Assembly: GCA_963732675.1 (NCBI GenBank)
Contig: CAVTAJ010000005.1
Coordinates: forward strand, 496,001-560,000
Direction of reading: 5' to 3'
Length of the DNA: 64,000 bases
DNA from: JALNZF01 sp963732675
GTDB taxonomy: Bacteria > Nitrospirota > UBA9217
Shown one piece after another: positions 57,596 to 64,000 of this stretch. The first letter of the stretch is position 1. Every line of letters starts with the position of its first letter. The notes under the pieces were generated by a model that saw nothing but the letters and a program-made list of their open reading frames with translations, was not told where the DNA came from and did no database searches. A program made the translations under genes and the position numbers.

Positions 57596-57843
57596 ATGAC
57601 CATCACTCTGAATGGTGAAAAAAAACAGATGCCTGACGACATCACGGTCCTTGGTCTGCTGGAGTTCCTGAAGTCCAGCACCAGCGTGTGGCAGTGGAGC
57701 TGAACATGGAGATCGTGAAGAAGGACGTTTATGGCTCGACACCTGTCAAGGAAGGCGACAGCCTGGAGGTGGTGAGCTTTATGGCGGGAGGGTGTGGCGC
57801 CATCGGCGCAATTGAAAATTGGAGATTGGAAATTGCAAATTGA
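57596..57843 (+). CDS. thiS: thiamine sulfur carrier protein ThiS, frameshifted, extended C-terminus
   Basis: The ubiquitin-like protein that carries sulfur as a thiocarboxylate on its last glycine. The start (AGGAGG site, MTITLNGEKKQMPDDITVLGLLEFL) and second half (HQRVAVELNMEIVKKDVYGST, then VKEGDSLEVVSFMAGG) are clear. A frameshift near 57675 is removed by adding one G. ThiS normally ends at a Gly-Gly. Here the sequence runs on past AGG for 18 residues, CGAIGAIENWRLEIAN..., encoded by an ATTGGAAATT repeat. Either a stop codon was lost, or the protein is trimmed, or there is a sequence error. Confidence 0.85.
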
Positions 57844-57846
57844 AAA
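57809..57846. repeat. 'ATTGGAAATT' repeat at the thiS-thiG junction
   Basis: CAATTGAAAATTGGAGATTGG and AAATTGCAAATTGAAAAA: a short copy of the family at 1018-1108 and 33108-33217. It overlaps the 3' end of the thiS frame. Confidence 0.65.
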
Positions 57847-57864
57847 ATAAGGATGGGCTTTAGT

Positions 57865-58645
57865 ATGACGGACGATAAACTGGTCATTGCTGGCATTGAA
57901 TTCAACTCCCGGCTCTGGGTCGGCACCGGGAAATACAAGGACTTTGCTGAAACGAAAAAGGCCATCGAGGCCTCGGGCACGGATGTGGTGACCGTTTCGG
58001 TCCGGCGGGTGAACATCATCGACAAAGGCAAGGAGAACCTGCTCGATTATATCGATCCGAAGAAGTACAAGATCCTTCCGAACACCGCGGGCTGCTACAC
58101 GGCAAAGGACGCGATCCGCACCGCCATGCTCGCTGCCGAGGCGGGTATCACGAAGCTCGTAAAGCTCGAAGTGATCGGCGACGAGAAGACCCTGTTCCCG
58201 GACAACGAGGCGACGCTCGAGGCAGCGAAGGTGCTGATCAAAGAGGGGCTGATCGTGCTGCCCTATGTGAGCGATGATCCGATCATGGCCAAGAAGCTCG
58301 TTGCTATCGGCTGTCCCGCGGTCATGCCGCTTGCCGCGCCTATCGGTTCCGGTCTCGGCATCAGGAACCCCTATAATCTCCGGATCATCATGGAAACCGT
58401 GAAGGTCCCGATCATCGTCGACGCGGGAGTGGGTACGGCCTCCGATGTCGCGCTTGCCATGGAGCTGGGGTGCGACGCGGTGCTGCTGAACACGGCGATT
58501 GCCGGGGCAAAAGACCCGATCTCGATGGCCGAGGCCATGAAGTACGGCGTGCTTGCCGGCCGTCTCGCGTACAAGGCAGGGCAGGATCCCGAAGAAACTC
58601 TATGCCACGGCCAGCAGCCCGATCGAGGGGATGATAGGGAGTTAG
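57865..58645 (+). CDS. thiG: thiazole synthase, frameshifted near its end
   Basis: It forms the thiazole phosphate of thiamine from deoxyxylulose phosphate, dehydroglycine and ThiS thiocarboxylate. About 260 residues. Conserved parts are FNSRLWVGTGKYKDF, GTDVVTVSVRRVN, ILPNTAGCYTAKDA, LVKLEVIGDEKTLFPD (Schiff-base Lys), PLAAPIGSGLGIRNP and IIVDAGVGTASDVALAMELG. Near 58575 the frame shifts; removing one G restores AYKAGRIPKKLYATASSPIEGMIGS with its stop at 58643-58645. It is second in the riboswitch-controlled operon. Confidence 0.94.
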
Positions 58646-58649
58646 GTCG

Positions 58650-58738
58650 CATAGTGCAGAGCGCAGAGAGCGTGCAGAGCGTACAAGTTCGAGAACTTAC
58701 GCCATGCTCCTTGCGCCATGCGCTCTGCCCATTGCGGA
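58650..58738. repeat. 'GTGCAGAGCGCAGAG' repeat between thiG and thiE
   Basis: AGTGCAGAGCGCAGAGAGCGTGCAGAGCG, then CGCCATGCTCCTTGCGCCATGCGCTCTGC: inverted arms like those at 30766-30838. Confidence 0.55.
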
Positions 58739-58745
58739 GGTTATT

Positions 58746-59419
58746 TTGCCTGTCGATTTCAGACTCTACCTGATCACTGACCGGAAGCAGGTGAACATGC
58801 CCCTGGCCGCCGCGGTCAGGCTGGCGCTCGAGGGCGGGGTACGGGCTGTCCAGCTGAGGGAGAAGGACCTGCCTGTCAGGGAACTGCTCGCCTTGTCACA
58901 GGAAATGAGGACCTTGACGAGCGAGTTCGGGGCAAGGCTGTTCATTAACGACCGCGTTGATGTGGCGGTCGCGGTAAATGCGGACGGTGTACACCTCGGC
59001 CATCAGAGTATGCCTGTTGAGGCGGTCCGCAGGGTCGTTGGCAACAATATGCTGATCGGCGTATCGACCCATAATCTGGCGGAGGCCAAAGCTGCAGAGG
59101 CTGGAGGGGCGGATTTTATAACCTTTGGGCCTATATTCGAGACACCTTCAAAGGCTAAACTTGGCCATCCAGTGGGATAGAAGTTCTTAAAGAGCTTAAA
59201 ATATGAGATTAATATCCCATTTTATGCCCTTGGAGGGATAAAAAGTGGGAATATAATGCAAGTTATTATGCAGGGGCAAGTGGTGTGGCAATGATATCCG
59301 CCATTTTGGCTGCAGAAGATATCAAGAAGGCTGCAAGCAAACTTAGCGAAGCAATAACTCTCTGTGACAAGATCATATGTCAACTTACCGCGCTGATCAC
59401 CGTATCAGGCAGAATATAG
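58746..59419 (+). CDS. thiE: thiamine phosphate synthase, with AT-rich frameshifted 3' third
   Basis: It joins the thiazole and pyrimidine halves to thiamine phosphate. The start is TTG with GGAGG six bases upstream. The first two thirds are normal: RLYLITDRKQ, GGVRAVQLREKD, RLFINDRVDVAVAVNADGVHLG and GADFITFGPIFETPSK. From about 59150 the DNA turns AT-rich (34 G+C in 100 bases at 59181-59280, against 70 in 100 at 58801-58900). Three frameshifts follow near 59173, 59200 and 59275. Across them the protein still reads as ThiE (IEVLKELKYEINIPFYALGGIKSGN, then ASGVAMISAILAAEDIKKAASK). The tail seems to come from a different source and may be recombinant or decaying. Confidence 0.82.
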
Positions 59420-59431
59420 GCGAGGTGTAAC

Positions 59432-60755
59432 ATGACACAGATACTCGAAGCGCGAAAAGGCAACATCACTCCCGAGATGGAGGCAGTGGCCAGGGCCGAA
59501 GGCGTGAGTGTCGAGCATATCCTGACGGGGATCGCCGATGGCACCATCGTCATCACCAGGAACAACCGGCATACGTCGATCACGCCCGCTCGGCATCGGC
59601 AAGGGGCTCAGGACCAAGGTCAATGCGAACATCGGCACCTCCAAGGACCGGATGTCGATCGATGATGAGATCGCGAAGCTCAAGGTCGCCGTGGCGGCCG
59701 GTGCGGACGCGGTCATGGACCTCTCGACCGGCGGCCCGATCATCGAGATCCGCAGGGAGATCCTGAGGCAGTCCACCGTTTCCATCGGCACCGTGCCGAT
59801 CTACCAGGCCGCGGTCGAGACCGTGGCCCAGGGAAAATCCATCGTGCAGATGGACCCGGAACTCCTGTTCCGCGTGATCGAGGAGCAGGCCGAAGAGGGC
59901 GTGGACTTCGTGACCGTGCACTGCGGCGTGACCATCTCGAGCGTGGAGCGGCTGAAGCGCCAGGGCAGGATCATGGACGTGGTGAGCCGCGGGGGCGCGT
60001 TCCACCTCGAATGGATCGTCGTGAATGGAATGGAAAACCCGCTCTATACGCAGTACGACCGGTTGATCGGGATCTGCAAGAAGTATGACATGACGCTTTC
60101 GCTCGGCGACGGCATGCGGCCGGGCTGTCTTGCCGATGCCACGGACCGGGCGCAGATCGAAGAGCTGATCACCCTCGGTGAGCTGCGCGACCAGGCGCAC
60201 GAAGCAGGCGTACAGGTGATGATCGAGGGGCCGGGCCATGTGCCGATCAACCAGGTCGAGACCAACATCAAGATCCAGAAAGAACTGTGCAAGGGGGCGC
60301 CGTTCTATGTGCTCGGCCCGCTCGTGACGGACGTGGCGCCGGGATACGACCACATCACCTCGGCCATCGGCGGCGCGATCGCCGGCGCGGCCGGCGCGGA
60401 TTTTCTCTGCTATGTTACCCCGTCCGAACATCTGCGTCTGCCGGACCTCGAGGATGTGCGCGAGGGGGTCATCACATCGCGCATCGCGGCGCACGCGGCC
60501 GACATCGCCAAGGGCGTCAAGGGGGCGATGGACTGGGACAACGAGATGGCGCGACGGCGCAAGGCACTCGACTGGAAAGGCCAGATCGAGCTTTCGATCA
60601 ACCCGGAACGGGCCCGCAAGCTGCGCGAGTCAAGCCTGCCGAAAGAATCCGACGTCTGCAGCATGTGCGGCGAGTTCTGCTCCATGAAGGGTGTGAGCAA
60701 ATATTTGAAGAAAGAAGACAGAGGTCAGAAGACAGAGGTCAGGAGCAAGACATAG
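59432..60755 (+). CDS. thiC: phosphomethylpyrimidine synthase, frameshifted
   Basis: A radical-SAM enzyme that rearranges aminoimidazole ribotide to HMP phosphate for thiamine. About 441 residues. Conserved parts are GTIVITRNNRH, GKGLRTKVNANIGTS, AVMDLSTGGPI, SRGGAFHLEWI, LSLGDGMRPGC and EGPGHVPINQVE. The C-terminal cluster motif is CSMCGEFCSMKGV (C-x2-C-x4-C). One frameshift near 59590 is cured by removing one C (HTSITPLGIGKGL). The last 15 residues (EDRGQKTEVRSKT) come from a repeat-like stretch. BzaF-type paralogues make a cobalamin base, but the thi context supports ThiC. Confidence 0.95.
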
Positions 60756-60768
60756 TAACGCAAAAGAA

Positions 60769-60812
60769 TTTCACCCTCGCCCCTTGCGGGAGAGGGCCGG
60801 GGTAAGGGGTAC
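60769..60812. repeat. 'TCACCCTCGCCCCTTGCGGGAGAGGG' palindrome
   Basis: TTCACCCTCGCCCCTTGCGG and GAGAGGGCCGGGGTAAGGGGT: a copy of the CCCTCACCCC family, between thiC and the M23 peptidase gene. Confidence 0.65.
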
Positions 60813-60834
60813 TAGCGGAATGCGGAATAAATAC

Positions 60835-61701
60835 ATGAAAGGCTCCGGGGTAAATTCAGTGAAGAACATCTTGCTCATTATCGCACTGGTTTTTTCGCCC
60901 CTCCTTGCTCACGCAGCGACAGTCACGTCTCCCAGGGTCATCATCCAGCCGGAAAAGATCGGTCCCGGCGATATCATCACGGTCGCTGTCAAGAATACGG
61001 CCGGACCGGTGGAAGGCATCTTCAACGGAAAGCAACTCTATTTCAACCCGGCAAATAAAACGTTCAAGGCGGTCATCGGCATCGATCTGAATCAGGAGCC
61101 GGGGAGGTATCCCCTTGAGGTCATGATCAACGGCAAGAAGCTCCGTAAGAACATCAGGATCGTGAAGAAGAAGTATCCGGTCCAGCGGCTCACGCTGCCC
61201 GAGGGCATGGTTGTCCTCTCGCCCGAGAACGAGGCGCGGGCGGAGCAAGAGCAGAAGAAGATAGCGGCCATCTGGCCTGTCGATTCCCTCCGTATCTGGA
61301 GCGGGAACTTCATCGATCCCCTGCCGGGGAAAAAGGTCGGCACCCCGTTCGGCGTCAGAAGGATCATCAATAACATTCCGAAGAATTCTCACTCGGGAGT
61401 TGACATCACGGCAGACGAGGGAGAGCCGGTGCTCGCGCCCAATGACGGCGTGGTGGTGCTCGTGGATGACCAGTTCTATTCCGGGCACAGCGTTGTTCTC
61501 GATCATGGACAGGGGATCTACACCATGTTCTTTCATCTCTCGAAGATCAACGTTCGATACGGGCAGGCGGTCATGAAGGGCGATACGATAGCCCTCGTCG
61601 GCGCCACCGGCCGCGCCACCGGCGCCCATCTGCACTGGGGCGTGCGCATGCAGGGCGCGAAGGTGGACCCGCTGGAATTGATCCGGTTAAAGCTGGAGTA
61701 A
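60835..61701 (+). CDS. M23-family (LytM) metallopeptidase
   Basis: An exported zinc endopeptidase or regulator acting on peptidoglycan cross-links. 288 residues from the chosen ATG; the upstream frame runs through a repeat. A signal peptide (VKNILLIIALVFSPLLAHAA) is followed by a beta domain (about 30-120, GPGDIITVAVKNTAGPVEGIF). The LytM domain comes last: NSHSGVDITADEGEPVLA (His-x3-Asp), then YTMFFHLSKINVRYGQAV and GAHLHWGVRMQG (HLH). All zinc-binding residues are present, so it should be active. The frame is intact. Confidence 0.9.
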   Translation: MKGSGVNSVKNILLIIALVFSPLLAHAATVTSPRVIIQPEKIGPGDIITVAVKNTAGPVEGIFNGKQLYFNPANKTFKAVIGIDLNQEPGRYPLEVMINGKKLRKNIRIVKKKYPVQRLTLPEGMVVLSPENEARAEQEQKKIAAIWPVDSLRIWSGNFIDPLPGKKVGTPFGVRRIINNIPKNSHSGVDITADEGEPVLAPNDGVVVLVDDQFYSGHSVVLDHGQGIYTMFFHLSKINVRYGQAVMKGDTIALVGATGRATGAHLHWGVRMQGAKVDPLELIRLKLE

Positions 61702-61929
61702 AATAGATAGGGGCATGGGTTAAGGGGACAGGGAGAAGTGAAAGGCGAAAGGGTGAGGACAACCGATTAAAAGATCTTTCTCCCCATTTCTCCGTCATTC
61801 GTCTCCTTTCTCCTAAACGGTTTTTCCGAGTACTTGAGATAATTCATTTTGACAACATTTATATGAAAGACCCAAAAGTCGTCATTCCTGTGAAAACGGA
61901 AATCCAGTGTTTTGATAACACGTGACCCA

Positions 61930-62697
61930 ATGATCAAAGTCCTCTCCATAGCAGGCTCCGATCCGTCGTCCGGCGCCGGGATCCAGGTCGACCTCAAGAC
62001 CTTCCAGCAGCTGGGCGCTTTCGGCATGGCCCTGCCGGCTGCGCTCACGGTCCAGAACAGCCAGGGCGTCTCGGCAGTCGAACCGATCTCATCAGCACTG
62101 CTTTCGAAGCAGCTTGACGTTCTGCTTTCGGACATCACGCCTGATGCGATCAAGACCGGCATGCTCCTGACGAAGCAGAACGTTGGGGCCGTGGTAAAAG
62201 CAATGACCAGGCATGCGATCAAGAACCTTGTCATCGACCCGGTGCTCCGGTCCAGTTCCGGGAAACACCTGCTCGAACACGATGCTGTTGCGGTCCTGAA
62301 GAAAAAACTTTTTCCCCGGGCGCTCATTATTACACCGAACATTGCCGAGGCTGAAGTGCTGACCGGCATTGCGATGGAATGTGATTCGGATATGGATTTT
62401 GCAGCAGGCAAACTGCTCGATATGGGGCCGGCGTATGTACTCATCAAAGGCGGACATCGTATTGGACCGGCCGTGGACACCCTGTATGGCGGAAAAACCG
62501 TGCTCAGCTTCTCCACACCACGGCGAAAAGGGGAGTTTCACGGCACCGGGTGCGTACTTTCCTCGGCAATAACCGTGTTCATAGCCCAGGGATTACCTGT
62601 GGAAAAGGCTGTGGAAAAGGCGAAACAGTTTGTGGATATGATGTTGAAACGTGCGGAGCCGGTGGGGAAGGGCACGACGAACTATTTCCAATTCTGA
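61930..62697 (+). CDS. thiD: hydroxymethylpyrimidine (phosphate) kinase
   Basis: It phosphorylates HMP and HMP phosphate to HMP diphosphate for ThiE. 255 residues. Conserved parts are LSIAGSDPSSGAGIQVDLKTFQQLGAFG (near the start), TGMLLTKQNV, VIDPVLRSSSGKHLL, ITPNIAEAEVLTG, YVLIKGGH and the catalytic loop GEFHGTGCVLSSAI, where the last cysteine/Gly region binds ATP and the substrate. The ribosome site is poor. It is separated from thiSGEC by the M23 gene and some 230 bases, and no riboswitch precedes it. The frame is intact. Confidence 0.95.
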   Translation: MIKVLSIAGSDPSSGAGIQVDLKTFQQLGAFGMALPAALTVQNSQGVSAVEPISSALLSKQLDVLLSDITPDAIKTGMLLTKQNVGAVVKAMTRHAIKNLVIDPVLRSSSGKHLLEHDAVAVLKKKLFPRALIITPNIAEAEVLTGIAMECDSDMDFAAGKLLDMGPAYVLIKGGHRIGPAVDTLYGGKTVLSFSTPRRKGEFHGTGCVLSSAITVFIAQGLPVEKAVEKAKQFVDMMLKRAEPVGKGTTNYFQF

Positions 62698-62895
62698 GAC
62701 GACGGATGGATGGTTGGGGAACGCGCGGGTGAGACGCGCGTATTCTGCGCGTCGTTCTCGACCCACAGGTTGAGAGAATCATTTTGCATCACCCCGAAGC
62801 GGTTTCCGCCCGGCACGTTCTCCGATATCTTTCTGAAGTCATCTCATTTTTGCACGTTTCGCACTACCCGACCGACGCACCCTCCTGTTCTGAAA

Positions 62896-63780
62896 TTATA
62901 AGTCCAGATCAAATCCCATCCCGAACGCGGCCATATATTCGCCCTTCCGGTTGCGGTCCTCGATATAATGGCCGATCTGCGCATAGAACCGCGGCCGCTT
63001 TAACGTTCCCACGGCGTCCCGCAGGACCCAATATGCCATAACACCCCCACGTTGTCTTCTCAGGTCCGCTGCAGCTGCATGCATTATCTCGTAATAGGGT
63101 CCTGCCAAAAGCGAAGCAGCTCCTGAGCTTTTCACAATAGGGAACAAAAAGTTGGTCCTGTTCTGAATAACATGGTCTCCGTCCTGAAGAAGCGTCTCGT
63201 ATGTCCAATCCAGGTAATAAGGTCCTTTTCCCGTGAAGTGAAAATACGCAAGATCGGTCTGATTGACGATAATAACGGGGCCGGCTTTCACGTACAGGGT
63301 CGGCCTGATCAGGAGCCTGCTGCCGTTGCCCTCCTCTTCCTTTCCCTTCAAGGCATCAACGTCGGCTCTGCCGAAGGATGCGGTGGCGGAGGGAAATGAA
63401 AGCAAGCTGGTGTTCGTTCCATAGAACCTGTAGAGATCGTACTGCACACGGAGATTGGCAAAGACAGCGGCAAGCCATTCGGCATGGACGGATGCCTGTC
63501 CATAGGCGGGTGTAGTCCCGAGTCCGAAGCCTGTTTGCAGATACGACGAAGGAATACCCATGTCTTTATCGGTCCCTTTGATCCACCGGCGAAATCCGCC
63601 AAGGGAAACCATTAGTCCGTCCGGATTCGACTGGGCGGCAAGATCAGCCTGGAGTACTGTTTGGACCTCATGATCGGATGCTCCGTAAGCATTTGGGACG
63701 CTGCGAAAAAGCGGCAAACCGACGATGAGCACTATCGTTAGCCAAAAAAGGATGCCACTGATGTTATCGTTCTTATTCAT
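62896..63780 (-). CDS. exported protein, probable outer-membrane beta-barrel
   Basis: A 294-residue protein with a signal peptide (ISGILFWLTIVLIVGLPLF...NAYGA). The rest is rich in alternating hydrophobic/polar strands with aromatic residues at their ends (LRVQYDLYRFYG, SRLLIRPTLYVKAGPVIIVN, PRFYAQIGHYIEDR) and ends FGMGFDLDL. This is the look of an outer-membrane beta-barrel. I recognise no family. The frame is intact; no partner gene is adjacent except a partial gene further upstream on the same strand. Confidence 0.65.
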   Translation of the reverse strand: MNKNDNISGILFWLTIVLIVGLPLFRSVPNAYGASDHEVQTVLQADLAAQSNPDGLMVSLGGFRRWIKGTDKDMGIPSSYLQTGFGLGTTPAYGQASVHAEWLAAVFANLRVQYDLYRFYGTNTSLLSFPSATASFGRADVDALKGKEEEGNGSRLLIRPTLYVKAGPVIIVNQTDLAYFHFTGKGPYYLDWTYETLLQDGDHVIQNRTNFLFPIVKSSGAASLLAGPYYEIMHAAAADLRRQRGGVMAYWVLRDAVGTLKRPRFYAQIGHYIEDRNRKGEYMAAFGMGFDLDL

Positions 63781-63943
63781 GTTGTATACATTAACGATGA
63801 GCTGACCCGTTTGCCGGGTCGAGCGATTGGTCAGCCCCGTATTTTCTTTTGATAGTGATAGTCAGCGTCGGCCACTACATCCACTAAGGTTCTAAGAACT
63901 TTTCTGATCCGAAAGTAAAAGCAGTGATCCCGTCTCCGTGGCT

Positions 63944-64000
63944 TTAAAGAGTCGGACCTGGGCTGTTCTTTTCCATGAGGTCGGCCAGTTTCGACCAGTC
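63944..64000 (-). CDS. C-terminal end of a gene cut by the window edge
   Basis: On the minus strand the frame DWSKLADLMEKNSPGPTL ends at a TAA stop; 18 codons are visible. The composition looks coding, but no family can be named from so little. About 160 bases without features lie between it and the beta-barrel gene. Confidence 0.35.
   Translation of the reverse strand, partial: DWSKLADLMEKNSPGPTL

Noticed and set aside
59432..60755. BzaF-type enzyme for anaerobic lower-ligand synthesis, because cobT is nearby
   Set aside because: The gene lies in a TPP-riboswitch operon with thiS, thiG and thiE, so ThiC is the better call.

Overview
The window is one stretch of bacterial chromosome, GC-rich in its genes and AT-rich between them. 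The gene content points to an anaerobic or microaerobic Gram-negative bacterium of the Nitrospirota/Desulfobacterota kind. Pointers are a complete Rnf complex, anaerobic-style cobalamin and thiamine genes, the order tilS-hpt-ftsH-folP-cdaA-cdaR-glmM, small cysteine-rich zinc proteins, several lipoproteins and a likely selenoprotein. No gene here fixes the phylum; that placement is inference.

Layout. 1-2.8 kb: end of serA, purA, tRNA-Lys and tRNA-Glu, with a decayed integrase against tRNA-Glu. 3.1-7.2 kb: a membrane PAS hybrid histidine kinase and a DsbA-like protein with an in-frame UGA at its first active-site position. 7.6-12 kb: a PHP phosphoesterase, a Pit phosphate transporter with its DUF47 partner, a 57-residue zinc protein and a LysR regulator. 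12-24 kb (minus strand): comEC, two lipoproteins and the long housekeeping run glmM-cdaR-cdaA-folP-ftsH-hpt-tilS, then tRNA-Met and a DksA-like protein with a lysine-rich tail. 25-29 kb: an M1-like/ChaN/PDZ fusion, a lipoprotein, a small zinc-ribbon protein and an Nfu protein. 29.3-35.1 kb: rnfCDGEAB behind a strong promoter and closed by a strong terminator. 35.2-43.2 kb: gcvH, lpdA, a decayed ORF6N gene, a second PAS hybrid kinase, a second lipoamide-dehydrogenase-like flavoprotein and a cysteine synthase. 43.4-53.3 kb: HtrA, AddA/AddB, ferredoxin, thioredoxin and a TlpA-like lipoprotein. 53.6-62.7 kb: tRNA-Gly, cobUTSC, a TPP riboswitch, thiSGEC, an M23 peptidase and thiD. The end holds a beta-barrel candidate and the tail of one more gene.

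The genes fall into clear modules: c-di-AMP synthesis beside glmM, Rnf energy coupling, end resection by AddAB, the late cobalamin loop, and thiamine synthesis under riboswitch control.

Two features run across the whole window. First, about thirty single-base frameshifts interrupt otherwise well-conserved genes, including ftsH, thiC and rnfC. Most can be explained by one base gained or lost in a short homopolymer, so they look like errors in the determined sequence rather than true decay. Interrupted genes are therefore listed as CDS over their full span, and only real remnants are called pseudogenes. Second, several families of short imperfect palindromes sit between genes, very often inside operons.
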